DNA of 64,000 bases from Epinephelus fuscoguttatus (Eukaryota > Chordata > Actinopteri > Perciformes > Serranidae), in contig NC_064756.1 of NCBI RefSeq assembly GCF_011397635.1, positions 36,682,633-36,746,632 of the forward strand. Direction: 5' to 3'. Numbering within the stretch: the first letter of the stretch is position 1; each line of letters begins with the position of its first letter. The notes below the pieces were generated by a model. That model ran no database searches. It was not told the DNA's origin and saw nothing but the letters and a program-made list of their open reading frames with translations. Shown here in pieces: positions 1-11,319 of the stretch. Both the position numbers and the translations under genes were made by a program.

Positions 1-200
1 CTAACAGAGCTGAAAACTGTTAAGCAATTAATGCGAGTCCTTTCACAGACATTAACTGCTTTTATAGAACATGGAGATGACTTGATGTGAATGTTTGACA
101 CGAGCCTGAATGTTGAATTTCTTTATAACCAATTTACCTGAATGCCAAATGTACATGTTGGAGCTGCTAAAGTGCAGGCAGCTGGACCATGATCAAGACT

Positions 201-871
201 TTAAAGGTCCAGTGTGTAGGACTTTGGAGGATATATTGGCTGAAATGGAATATTTTTTCTAAGGGAGTCCCCTGAAAAATATGAATCATCATGTTTTTAT
301 CATCTAAGAATGAGCAGTTAATGTCAACATAGGAGGTTGGTCCTTGTCCACAGAGCTCACCATTTTGCAGTACCATGTTTCTACAGTAGCCCAGACAAAC
401 CAAACACTGCCTCTTGATAGAGAGTTTGCATTCTGTTGTTAGCAGCCCCTCCGCAATGAACAGTGTTGGAAAAACACAGATTTTTAACATGAAGCTGCTT
501 TATTCAGTGTTTTGACCAGTTTAAATCAGGGGTCAATTTGTTTTGGAAATAAAGAGACCTATGCGGATAATCCCACTCCTGGTAAAAACCTCCAGAATGT
601 ATAAATCTCAGGGCCTCAAAGAAAAAAGGTGAGCACACATCAGCAGGTGATGGGATTTTTGGTACCAGTTTTCATCACCTGGTCTATTTGCTGTGGAGAG
701 GAAGAGACCTCTGCGGATAATTTGGCTCCCACTTAATCCTCCTGAACAATGAACACTGAAGGAATCCTAACTCAGAGTTTGTGCTTGGCACACAAGTGAA
801 GTTTCAGCTGGTTGCAATCTGCCTTTCTTACCGCAAGATGCCAATAAATCCTACACACTGCTCCTTGAAGG
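201..871 (-). mobile_element. MITE-like DNA element, copy 1
   Basis: The two ends are inverted copies of one another: the left end reads TTAAAGGTCCAGTGTGTAGG and the right end reads CCTACACACTGCTCCTTGAA. The interior shares recognisable blocks with a second copy at 56233-57017 in the opposite orientation, for example the GAGACCTCTGCGGATAAT block and the TAGCCCAGACAAACCAAACA block. No transposase frame is present, so it is non-autonomous. The superfamily is not assigned because no clean target duplication was seen. Confidence 0.6.
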
Positions 872-1734
872 TTAACCTCGTGGATGAACTATTCTTAATA
901 CAAAAAGGCTGTTAAATATTTTCAATTATTTTCCACAATACTTGTAATAAGATAAAATCTGTTAGTTACTGTCCTCTGTTAGCCCCCCTCTCTGGTAGTC
1001 AGGAAGCTTTGGGACAAAAAAATAAAGTAAAAAAACCCAAAAAACTGCTAACATGCAGCTCCAGTAATGTTGTCGACTGTCTTGCATGGACCAAATGTAG
1101 CATCTTAAATGTAAAAAACAAAACAAAGAGACAACTTAAATTTAGATAAAACATCAATGGACATAAGTGCTATCTAGCCATCCACCATGCTGATCCACAA
1201 TCAGCGGTTGCAAGAAACTTAATAGATGGAAATCATTGTGTTTGGGATCTGGCATTCTGCGGCACTGATGTGATGATGCTGAAACAATATAGTGAAAATG
1301 GAGCAAGGCTTACTGCAATGTGGATGCAGAAATATCTTCTACCTTAAAACACTATACCGACCTAAATGAAGAACTAGATATGACCTGTTTTCTTTCCAGT
1401 GAGTCCCATACCCAATGTACAAGCTACCATCGATCTGTATCAGTATGTGTATGACAATGTGTCAGTGCTACAGATTTTGTATAATTTCAGTGCGTTTGGA
1501 GTGACTTGACCTGCTGGCAGTGGGCTTCATGTGTGTTCATTCAAGCTATGATGATTGACGGAGTAACTGACATATAAGATGACTCAATATGCATGACTGA
1601 AACCTGTGTGCTTTTGCACTCTGCACAGCTCTGCACATTATTTCACTGTCTGCATGGATGTAAGAAAAAAGCATTTAAAAATCCAGACTCTAGTTTGAAT
1701 CTCTTTTGTTCTTTGTGTGCGAGTCCTCCTCTGC
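872..1734. other. Non-coding, no gene seen
   Basis: AT-rich DNA without a convincing frame, splice structure or recognisable repeat. Confidence 0.5.
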
Positions 1735-1970
1735 TGCACCAATCAGCTGAATTTACCACAGGTGGATTCACATCACAATCAAAGAGATCAGGAGAAGTGG
1801 GAGACACCTGAGCTCAATTTCAAATGTCATAGAAAAGGGTCTGAATACTTATGTCAGTGTGATATTTCAGTTTTTTTCTTTTTTTTTGAAAATCAGCAAA
1901 CATTTCTAAAATCCAGGTTTTGCTTTGTCATTATGGAGTTTTTAGTGTAGAATGATGATGGGAAACAATG
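1735..1970 (+). mobile_element. Tc1/mariner terminal fragment (second Tc1 family)
   Basis: The run CCACAGGTGGATTC, CACCTGAGCTCAATTTC, AAAGGGTCTGAATACTTATG and GCTTTGTCATTATGG is the typical 3' terminal region of a common teleost Tc1 transposon. Only the end is present; no transposase lies beside it. It is a different family from the Tc1 copies at 2175, 29419 and 44353. The assignment rests on remembered family sequence. Confidence 0.6.
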
Positions 1971-2172
1971 AAGAGTGTATATGTTTCTATGGCAAAGAGT
2001 CACATTTATATTGACTCCAAAAATGTTTGAATCAGCCCCAAAATGTGTATTTTTTGTGTCATGTCAGCGTGGACTCCTCACTCAAGTCATTAAAACATCA
2101 GTGTCCTTAATCAGTCAGCTGCTCTCCCTGTTGCTATAATGCCAACTAATGTGCTGTTATACCAGGTGATAA
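1971..2172. other. Non-coding spacer
   Basis: Nothing recognisable between two Tc1 insertions. Confidence 0.4.
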
Positions 2173-2575
2173 TACAATGAACAATTTTTAAACACTTCTG
2201 TTTTTGCTCTAATTTTTCACAGGTTTAAGTTTTTTTTGTCTCAAATTTGGTTGCAAATTTGTTAAAATCCATGTTAGTGAGCACTTCTTCCCTTTTCCAA
2301 GCCTCGGGATGGTCAAAGTAAAAGGCCACTCTAAAAGGTACCGTTTTATCTTGAAAAAGATATTTATTGGGATTTCCACTGACTAGTGCTACAGAAATGC
2401 ATTTCTTGGTCACACATACCCTTAAGAATTAGTCAGTCATGATATCTCTGTGCATGCCAACTGCCATCAATAAAATGCACCTGTGTTCGTTGTCCTTAGC
2501 TTTTGCCAGCCCAAACTGTAACCATTGCCTCCGCACTCCGTTCACAATGTTAGCATTAGCAAACCGCTCACCCAC

Positions 2576-4462
2576 CTGTTTCATCATACATCAATTCTCT
2601 GTAGACTCTATAATTCCATCTAAAACTGTTGTCATGTACCAAATAACATACCCTGGGTGACTGAAGAACTCAAAGCTGATACCAATAATAATAATAAGAT
2701 TTGTTACACTACCCCCAACACTTCTAGCACTGGTTCCCCTCAGGACTGTGTTCTTTCGCCGTTACTCTTTATCATGTACACACACGTTAAATTCTCCAAT
2801 GACACCACCCTGCTGTCTCTTCTTCAGGATCCACAGTTGGATCATGGCTTGGTTTTAAATGATTTTATCAAATGGTGCGATGACAACTTCTTGGATCTTA
2901 ATGTAACAAAACAAAGGAGTTGATCATTGATTTTAGAAATAATAGTGCAAAACCAAAAAACAGCCTGATACGTGGTGAACCAGTCCAAAATGTGGAAACC
3001 TATTAATACTTAGGAACCACATTTGACTCTCATCTCAAGTTCGACAAGAACACAGAGTCACTTGTCAAACGGGGACAACAAACAATCCACCTGATGCGGA
3101 AGCTCAACTCTTTTAGTGTTTCGAAAACTATTTTATGTTCCTTCTATCATTCTTTTATTGAGAGTCTTCTAACGTTCTCTTTTATCAGTTGGTTTAATGG
3201 TCTGTCTGTGAAGGACAAGAACAGTCTGAATCAGATAATTAGAGTCTGCTCCAAGATTATTGGAGGCCAGCTAACAGACCTGAGTGTGCTCTGGAAGAAA
3301 CGTGTGGTCCAGAAAGCAAAATGCATTATGAAGCAGGATGACCATGTCATGTCCAGTGGATTTAATTTAATGCCCTCAGGGTGGCGCTACTATGTACCTC
3401 TGAGGAAGACAAAATGCTACTCCAACTCTTTTATCCCTTCAGTTATCAAGCTGATGAATGCCATTTTTAATGAGTAGGGTTGTGCTTTGTTGCTTTATTT
3501 ATTTATTTATTCTCTATCCCATTTATTCATTCTTTTTATTGATCGAATACTTATTTAGCTATGCATATTTGCACATGTACAAAGTATCGCTGCTGTGAAA
3601 CCATTAGTTCAACTGATCCACTGACAATTGAGAGTTGAGTGATAAAAGTTTTATGTCTATGAATGACATCAAATCAATAACATCAGCAGCTTTTTACCAT
3701 CTAAAAAACATTGCCAAAATTAAAGGTATAGTGTCTAAACCTGACTTGGAGAGACTTATCCATGCATTTGTCTCTAGTAGGTTAGACTACTGTAACGGCC
3801 TGCAAGACAGCTGCAGTACACCCAGAATGCTGCTGCTGCTCAGGTCCTGACCAGAACCAGGAAGTACGAGCACATTAGTCCTGTGCTCAGGTCTCTACAC
3901 TGGCTTCCTGTGGCTCAGAGAATAGACTTTAAAGCAGCTCTGCTTGTGTACAAGTCTCTCCACGGCCTAGCACCAAAGTACATCTCTGACATGTTAGTGC
4001 CATATGAACCATCTCGGACTCTGAGGACCTCAGGGACCGGCCTCCTGCTGGTGCCCAGAGTCAGGACTAAACATGGGGAATCAGGATTCCAGTTTTTATG
4101 CAGCTAAAATCTAGAACAGACTTTCTGAAGATGTGAGACAGGCCTCTACACTGACAATGTTCAAATCTAGGCTCAAAACAGCTCTATTTCACTGTGCATA
4201 TGACTGAAAGGATCTTATCTGCACTCTTCTCTTTTAAAGTTCATTTTATAATGATTATTTATGTTTTTATTTTGTATTGTGATTTTAATGCATTTTCTTG
4301 TTCTGTAAAGCACTTTGAATTACTTTGTGTACGAATTGTGCTCTACAAATAAACTTGCCTTGCCTTGCCTATTTGTTTGTGCTCTTATTTATTGAACTGG
4401 GAGCTGTAAACTGAATTGCCCACACGGGATAAATAAAGTTTTCTGAACTGAACTGAACTGAA
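2576..4462 (+). mobile_element. Jockey-superfamily LINE fragment inserted in Tc1 copy A
   Basis: The plus strand encodes a degenerate reverse transcriptase C-terminal half: GSPQDCVLSPLLF (RT motif region) near 2730, then FSNDTTLLSLLQD, then KFDKNTESLVKRGQQ, then LMPSGWRYYVPLRKTK near 3370-3410. PWVTEELK just upstream is typical of the linker before RT and is joined almost directly to the GSPQ motif, which implies an internal deletion. The 3' end is GGGATAAATAAAG followed by a short GAACT repeat (4440-4462), a LINE-type tail. An in-frame stop falls in the ETY-YLGTTF segment near 3004. A Rex1/Babar-like or L2-like clade is possible; I cannot separate these by eye. Confidence 0.75.
3572..4369 (+). 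mobile_element. L2-like LINE 3' fragment nested in the other LINE
   Basis: The plus strand encodes the L2 RT C-terminus in broken frames: AFVSSRLDYCNGL near 3770, LRSLHWLPVAQRIDFKA near 3887-3940, and LAPKYISDMLVPYEPSRTLR near 3970-4030. The 3' end is CAAATAAACTTGCC with a (TTGCC)n tail at 4354-4369, characteristic of teleost L2 elements. The outer LINE's own 3' end (GGGATAAATAAAG) follows afterwards, so this copy sits inside it. TATTTG occurs on both sides (3566 and about 4370) and could be the target duplication. The 5' boundary is approximate. Confidence 0.75.
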
Positions 4463-4471
4463 CCACACAAT

Positions 4472-4870
4472 GCCATACACACTGTCTGTTGTTTGACAGG
4501 TACAGCGTACACCAGGATTCATCTGTGAAGAGAACACTTCTCCAAAGTGCCAGACACGATTAACAGTTAGCAGTTGCACACTCAAGTCTGTTACAATGCC
4601 AACTGGCTGTCAGGTCAAGACCCTGGTGAGGACGATGAACATGCAGATGAGTTTCTCTGAGACAGTTTCTGAACATTTGTATGGAAATTCTTTGGTAGTG
4701 CAAACCAGTTATTGCATCAGTTGCCCAGGTGGCTGGTCTCAGACAATTTTGCCGGTAAGGACGCTGTAGAGATCTTAAACTGGTGTGGTTACACATGGTC
4801 TGAGGTTGTGAGGCTGGTTGGATGTACTTCCAAATACATGGGAAATGACATTGGAGACAGCTCATGGTAG
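4472..4870 (-). pseudogene. Tc1 transposase N-terminal relic (copy A)
   Basis: On the minus strand this encodes the DNA-binding half of a Tc1-type DDE transposase. Visible pieces are LRPATWATDAITGLHYQRIS (helix-turn-helix region), FRNCLRETHLHVHRPHQGLD, and further down a shifted frame with the equivalent of GVLFTDESRFSLY, around the first catalytic aspartate. Frames change between pieces, and the remainder is cut by the LINE insertion. The catalytic C-terminus is only partly represented, at 2410-2575. It cannot make a functional enzyme. Confidence 0.7.
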
Positions 4871-5226
4871 TGACATGAACATCAGTTCACAGGCAACAGC
4901 TCTGGTGGACATTTCTGCATGCCAACGTCATGCTCACTCAGAACTTGATCCATCTGTGGCATTGTGTTGTGTGATCAAACTGCACATTATAGGTGCTTTT
5001 TTTCCTGTGTAGTATTGCTGTTGTTTAATCAGCATCTTGGCGTGCTGCACCTGTCAAGTGGATGATGTTTTTGGGAAACGTTGAAGTGCTCACTAACACA
5101 GATTTTTAATAAATTTGCAACCAAAATTTGAGAGGTAGAAGTCTTTTGTGTGCATAAATGTCTTAAAACTTCCACTTAAACCTGGTAAACATGGGAGCAC
5201 ACATATTTAAATTTTTGTTCAGTGTA

Positions 5227-8200
5227 TAAGACTACAAAATCAATCCTCCACTTATGATTAAGGAATCAACTTAGCTGGATGAGAAACAGCAAGTTGTTAT
5301 CCTGGATTTATTAGGCAATATTCAGAGAATGTGCTACAGAAAGTTTGTGTAATTAGAAAGTCATGACAGTTTTTGGAATGTCCTGCTTAGTGACATTAAA
5401 AAAATTCTCAAGGTATTTAACATGATTTAATCTCAGTGGTGAAACTCAAGAAACAGAAAAAGGAGTACAAGTTTCCATCCCATTTATTCCTGGTTTCTAT
5501 TTTGTACATAAAGCTGCAATAAAACCAACAGATCTAAAGATGACACAAATGAAAAAAAGAGAGATGTGAGGAGAGACCATATCGAGACAATAAATGGCTG
5601 GCCGACTTTACAAAGGCTTCGGATGAAAGCAAAAGCCGTCTGATGGTGATTGAAGGGAAACAGATTCAGGTTAATCATTGACTAGACAATAAAAAAGCCA
5701 TTGCACTCCGACTTCCCCTGAGGTTCCCAGACACACAAACAGACGGTAAACATTTTAAAAAGGCACTTAACAAGGGATTGCATGATGTATCAGTGCATAT
5801 TAAACTTAAATTCCACTTCTTCAAAGACATTTCTCTAAAACAGACCTGATCTGTGGGATATTCTCTCGATATAGAAGGCCGACATTAGTACTTGCTGCGT
5901 ACTATAGACCTTTACTATATATGAAATCCCGTACGTACAGTAGACCACATGGGCCTGTAAACTGTAACGGCTTGATGAAGACAGCTGGCTAAGACCTGGC
6001 CAAAAAATATAGCAATATTTTCTTTTCCCCCATGAAACATTTACATCCAGAAACATCAGTTTGGGCGTAAAATTACCTTTGGTTTGTCTGTGCTTCTGTA
6101 CTGGCAAGTACATACCGCACATAAAGAGAGAATCCACTAAAAAACGTATTTGTTGGATGTTGGATTTTCGGAACATTAAATCCCTGCACATTTCTTTGTA
6201 ACTGACGAAGAGAGTTTGGACTAGATGTACAGTATGTATGGTCATCCACGTTTGTTCCACTGACATGAATGGAATGCTGGATATATAAGCGGAGAGCAAA
6301 ATAAACAAACTGTGAGGTTAAGATTAATTTCACCATCTGCAAACCAAAAATATTCTTTTGACTGTAAAAAGTACAGTTCCTACTCCATGAAAGTGTCAAG
6401 CGATAAAAAGTCTTGTCTCTATTTTTGGGAGAAACAAATTCATGAACAATAATAAACCTTCCAGGGTTACAGAAGGGCATTTCTGCTTTTAGGTGGATTC
6501 TCACTTTAAAAACAAAAGGTTTAAGAAATGATACACAATCGTTTTAATTACATATTCCAAACTGTTGCATATACTAGGACTAAGGATTGCACATACTATT
6601 ATAGATCTATACAGTATATAACATTTAACATTCTAGTATAAAATATAGTCCTAGGCCTATCAATAGATATCTTTCATATACATTCAGGGTAAAGCGTAGG
6701 CTGGGCTGGATCTTGTATGAAAGCAACATTTAAATACAGTTAAACACAAGAGTCTCTGGCTGGTCTATGCTTTGAAAGATTAACTGGTTGTTTCTACACA
6801 CTCTCCTCTCTCTGAGTCAGTCAGCTTTATTTAAGCGGGAAAAAAAAGAAATGCGCAGAAAAATGACACTACTGGCATCCTGTCCAAATCTCATGTTTAG
6901 TTGTTTAAGATTTTTCTTTTTGTTTAAAAAAAACAACAACTGATTGTACGCCAGGTAAAGGATTCAGTCATCAAACAATAAAAAATAACAATTCTGTATT
7001 TCAAATTTAAGGTACACTTTTTCACCATAAATGCCAATTTCATGTCATGTAAATTGTATTTGTAGAAACACAAATATTTCATTTAGACGAAGCACTGGCA
7101 GAGAAAATGGCATTTTGTCCGAGACAGTTAAGTTCCAACATGTTTCGACTCAGAACAGCCTGTATTGTTCTGCCAACAGTGTGATATCTGACCTCCTTCT
7201 GCATGCTGCCGGCCAACAGTTTGTTCATCAGCGAGAAAGATATGGAACAACTGTGGTCACTGTTTTAGCATTTAAACATTTGTGTTGGATTTGTAAAAAA
7301 ACAAACTTTTGTGCTTCCCCGTGAAAACACAATACTTAATGTACTGTTACAATAAACACTGGACCATGGCTACTTTCTGTGAGTTTAAGAAGGGTAATAT
7401 AACCAATACACACTGGGATTGCTAACAAGCTACCATTTGTAGCGATGCTTGCTACTTTTAGCAAATAAAACCAATGACAATGATACATTAATACAATGTT
7501 GGCCCTATAGAGAAATTGAGACATTTCAGTAGTCCTGTTCACTGTTTTTTGTCAAGGTGCTATTGATAACATTAGCCACTAAATGTCACACTCCTCTTCA
7601 CCCCTACCACTGCACTCAAGTCACACTGCTGTAGCTCGAAGCACAGGTGGTTGCCAATTTGTTGCACAGATTGCTTATTTCATGTTGGAGCGACTCAGAC
7701 AAACTCAGTCATGTCAAATGATTTTTGAAGATTTTGAATTCCAAGATTTTTTTTGTTATAGAGTAATGAATTATTTTGCAACATGTAGCTACATATTAGC
7801 TTTAGGTTACTTTGTGCAGAGAGGTTTCAAGATTCATGTATGTAAACCAGACAGTAAAAGGGCTAACTGTTTGTGTCATATGGCTATTGTTACTGAATTG
7901 TCATAACCAAGCTTAACAAGAGTCAAGCTGTATAAGTATCAGTGTGAGTTTGTTGGATCACTTAACAGCTCGGTGCTGGATGTAAGCTGCTGTGTTAGCT
8001 TGTGCCAACTGCTTCAGCCCATTTATTTCCAGCTGCTGACTCTAGCTAGCCAGCAGTGCTAATGAGGGCATGATCAGTTGTTTCAACTGGCACAACTAAT
8101 ACAAACTCTACAAAAAGTAGCCATTATTCAGCTGCTGATTGGCCCTGAATATCTGATTCCAACAGTGCATCATGAAGGCAATTTTAGGTCCAGTAATCCT

Positions 8201-8436
8201 GATAAAATTGGGTGGTGTGAGTTGCTGTGGTCAAGACCTGTGTAATGGAGGTTTTAGAACTGTGGGTCTCTGTGTTGCTTCTCTTCTGGATCTTTCAGAG
8301 CTCCCTTGCAGACGTGTTCTTCTGGTATGTGACATGACTCTGGAGTGATAAACAGCAAATGCAAATACACAACATGAAATCACAGAGTAACATCCCACCT
8401 TATCAAAGCTGTGTAGTCTAGAGAGGGCAAATCTAT
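5227..8436. other. Non-coding; may include 3' UTR of the minus-strand IRF2BP gene
   Basis: No protein frame here resembles a known family. The minus strand carries AATAAA close to 5474-5479, preceded by a TGTACAAA motif, and the segment is mostly free of recognisable repeats. It could therefore be a long 3' UTR of the gene ending at 9157. IRF2BP genes often have long 3' UTRs. This is inference only; closer poly(A) sites were not ruled out. Confidence 0.25.
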
Positions 8437-8877
8437 TGGGACCATAGACTGTATATGAAGACTGACGACATGACAGCTCTTCAAGGTTAAGCTGAAACGC
8501 ATCGACCGCCACCTGGTTGCTGGCTGCAGTATAGGTCATAAAGCACGCTCTCTTGCGGACAGGACATGGGCCAAACCCAAGGTAGTTTTTAATCACACTG
8601 CTGTATGTTCAAATGTTCATTTTTGTGATAAGTTTGTGATAAGTTATTTAATGCTATAAAACGGTGATTTTATAACATGACTGACTGAGTGAGTCAATTG
8701 GTGGACTTGCATTCAGTGGTGCTGCTTGTAATTGGTCGGACTGGTGTATGGGCATGAAACTTGATACTGCAGAGGTCGCTACTGCGCAGACCCTGGCTCT
8801 AAATGATGTCAAGATGTGAAGATGGCAGCGGCCGTATCCGGGATGTTTTAGCTTCACTTCTGTACCGTCTATCTTTA
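8437..8877. repeat. Teleost short interspersed or MITE-like repeat
   Basis: One end carries ACCATAGACTGTATATGAAG, and the other carries ACCGTCTATCTTTATATAAA with GATGGCAGCGGCCGTATCCG before it. These are blocks I recognise from a widespread teleost repeat. There is no open frame of note and the class is not resolved. Confidence 0.45.
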
Positions 8878-9156
8878 TATAAAAATAAAATAAAATAAAT
8901 GCCTGTTCAACTTCAGTTAAAATAAGTTATGTATCTAACAGATAATTATTCACAAACATCCCTGTCAGATCCTCAAGCTATTGTCAGAGAGGACTGACAA
9001 AAATATGGCATTACTTGAAGGTGAAGCAGACTAAGGTGCTTTCTTGTAAATTGGTCTCACAATGCAAAATGCAGTCAGACTTCAAACTATGGGTGCTCAG
9101 ATGTCTGTGGACCTGCCTGTTGCTGTGTTGGGTCCTGGTTTCCATGGAAATCATCA

Positions 9157-10783
9157 TCACGTCTCTCTCTCTTTCTTGACAGTGACATCTCCACTGGCAG
9201 CTCCGGCTCCACTGGCAGCTCCGCTCCCTGCTGCAGAAGCAGCTGCAGCTCCAGGGCCGGGCCCGTTCCCGGCTCCAGATGCAGCAGCTGATGGAGCTCC
9301 TGCTCCAGCAGTGCCCAGAATAGTGGAGACTTCTCCCTGCATGAAGGCCCATGGGGGACTGTTTGGAGAGTTGTCTAATGGACAGCGTTCTCCGCTGGGG
9401 CAATACACCTCCCCATCACCTCGCCGGCTCTGGATGTATACTCTGGTGCAGGGAAAGCAGAACCTAAATTTGGTAGAGGGAGAGAAGACGTTATTAAAAT
9501 TATCAGTGAGTTGTAACTTGTAGGGATATTAACAACTAATGCTTATTTCAGTAATAATCAATTATTTGTTCAAGTGACTAAAAGGTAACAACTAATAACA
9601 AATGACAAGAGCCTAAAGTACAGTCTGGTACAGTAGTACACTTGGTCTGACTAAAAGGTCAAATACAGAGCACTGTATTCATGGAAAAGTGAGTCTACAA
9701 ATTGTTTCAGGCTATACACCAAGACAAAAAAAAAACAAAAACAAAAAAAAACAGAAAACACACAAACCTATGGCCTGGCACTGATGGACACTGAACAAAG
9801 TGTGTGTCTTCCAGCCTCTCATGACACAAGGTGCAGGACAGAGTGTTTCCGGTTGAATGGGTGCTGCTGCCAGACGCTGACCCCAGCTCAGAGGCACCAC
9901 TGTGGGGTAAAGCTGCAGCTGTGGTGGCAGCCTCTGCTGAGGTGCTGGATCCCAGGGGCTCCCCTCCGGACCTCGCGGTTAGGGGGCGTGGCTGCCTGGC
10001 TGGAGATGAGGCAGGCTTTGGGCTTGTCTGGCTTACACCTCCAGCCAGAGTCGAGGACGAAGAAGGGAGCCCTGTACTCTTGCTGGCGCTGCTGCCAGCC
10101 AGAGCAGTGTGGACCTGCGTCTGTATCTTGGGCTGATTCTGGGATGAACTGAGCTCTCGCTCCAGCTCTGGAGTGATAAAAGGGGCCATCCCCATCCCTA
10201 TCCCCAGCTGCCTGCGGCTCATCTCAGCCAGCACCGGGGCAGGGAAAATCATGGGGCTGCTCATAGGGGCTGTCCTGGCGGTCAGACCCGCCGGCATGCC
10301 CGCAAGTAGCCCATGGGGAATGCCTGCAATACTTTGAGTTACTAAACTAGGAGGGATGGCAGCGCCGAGCATGGGTCGTCGGCTGCCGCTTGGACTCTGA
10401 CGGTTCACTTCTTGAGGCGGCTGGCCGTCACGGTGCAGCCCGTTGGGCGGTACACGAATAGCTGACACGGTACTTTCTCCTCTTCCTCCCCTTTCGTAGC
10501 GGTCCGTGTGCGGCCTGCCTCCGTCCGCTGAAGCATCTCCTCTGCCAGATGTGCCGTGTTTATTGGACGAGGGACCAGGTGATCTGACGTTACCGTCCTG
10601 CATCCCGTGAGTCCGTTTTAGCTGTCGGGCACTCGCTATAAGGAACTCAATCTGATTAGCTCCTTCGTAGTTCACGCAGCCACGACAAACTACTTCACTA
10701 AAGTCCCACACCACAGTCCACGGCATCTTTGGCAGGTCGCACAGGTAGCACCACTGGCGCCTGGAGGAGGACGGGGACGACAT
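9157..10783 (-). CDS. irf2bp1: IRF2BP-family transcriptional co-repressor, IRF2BP1-like, two exons
   Basis: Exon 1 runs 10783 to 9768, intron 9767-9464 (GT-AG), exon 2 9463 to 9157 with stop TGA; about 440 residues. Residues 12-36 form the family's N-terminal C4 zinc finger (C12, C15, C33, C36) in the context [15 protein letters not shown], which matches IRF2BP1 more closely than IRF2BP2 or IRF2BPL. A Ser/Pro/Ala-rich middle follows. The C-terminal RING-type finger begins with CTLC at 317-320, continues through C332 and H338, and is completed from exon 2 by FCFPC, VYC and CPL. The intron cuts the codon just after H338. The protein ends VKKERET, which contains a psi-K-x-E sumoylation-type site as in the family. 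Human IRF2BP1 is longer (about 580) and lacks the 40-odd residue Gly/Ala linker seen before the last motif. In the family, this protein acts in the nucleus as a co-repressor with IRF2. IRF2BP2 is the alternative; linkage to polr1g favours IRF2BP1. Confidence 0.85.
9464..9767 (-). other. Intron interrupting the RING finger of the IRF2BP gene
   Basis: The donor reads CCATAG/GTTTGTGTG and the acceptor reads CAAATTTAG/GTTCTGC on the minus strand. Joining the exons restores an Arg codon (AG+G) and the sequence GH-R-FCFPC, which is the conserved RING spacing, so the intron is well supported. It is 304 bp and carries an A/T-rich homopolymer stretch near the donor. Confidence 0.85.
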
Positions 10784-11319
10784 GGCTGGCCAGCTAGCTA
10801 GCTAACCTGAGCGGGTTTAACGAGCCAGCTAGCTTGCTAACGTGTTAGCACACGTTAGCTAGGTTAACCTATTTAGCTTTGACAGGTGCACGCCCTCTCT
10901 TTGCAAACGACTTTCCCCTTTAACAGATTTCAAACCGCTTTAGAAAAATGTTACACATCCTACAGATATAAAGTAGATCAAACTTATGGGTTGCTTTAGC
11001 TCTTTTTTAATATGTTTGTTTTGTTTACCCACTCCGGCCTGCTCTTGTCTGCTGTCAACTGTTTCCCCGACGGACGCTAGTACGTTACGTAACCTTGCGA
11101 GGTGTATTATGGGTATTTGAGTTTTCTCGTCGAGATTTTTACTCGCAAACCAACTCACCGTGCCCAGTTTTAGAACTACAACTAAAACTGGCACGGAAAT
11201 GATGTCATGATAGGTCAGAGTTCATTTGGTGTCAACACATGTGCGGCCGCCGTAGCCATGCGTTTTGAGGAAGAAAGCTTTTAGTTTTAGTAGTCTGTGG
11301 TTATTTGTAACAAATAAAA
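10784..11319. promoter_or_regulatory. Divergent (bidirectional) promoter between IRF2BP-like gene and polr1g
   Basis: The two start codons point away from each other with 536 bp between them, so both promoters and 5' UTRs must lie here. The segment is relatively CpG-rich, as is the adjacent IRF2BP exon 1. It contains two hairpin-forming repeats: GCTAACGTGT-TAGC-ACACGTTAGC near 10836-10859, and CGTGCCCAGTTTTAG with its near complement CTAAAACTGGCACG at 11159-11195. Repeated GCTAGC and GTTAGC motifs crowd 10790-10870. Start sites cannot be placed from sequence alone. Confidence 0.65.

Larger units (their letters stand above)
2175..5224 (-). mobile_element. Tc1/mariner transposon, copy A, split by LINE insertions
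   Basis: The ends are related inverted repeats. The left end has AATGAACA and then CTGTTTTTGCTC and TTTTTCACAGGTTTAAG. The right end has the complement of these and closes in TTGTTCAGTG. Both ends are flanked by TA (2173-2174 and 5225-5226), the target duplication of this superfamily. The transposase reads on the minus strand. Sequence up to about 2575 resumes at about 4463, so 2576-4462 was inserted later. The element is old and broken. Confidence 0.8.

Noticed and set aside
9062..9523. 153-codon plus-strand frame rich in Ala/Pro
   Set aside because: It is antisense to exon 2 of the IRF2BP-like gene; its composition is the mirror of the Gly/Ala linker.
9784..10152. Plus-strand frames over IRF2BP exon 1
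   Set aside because: Antisense shadows of a well supported coding exon in GC-rich DNA.
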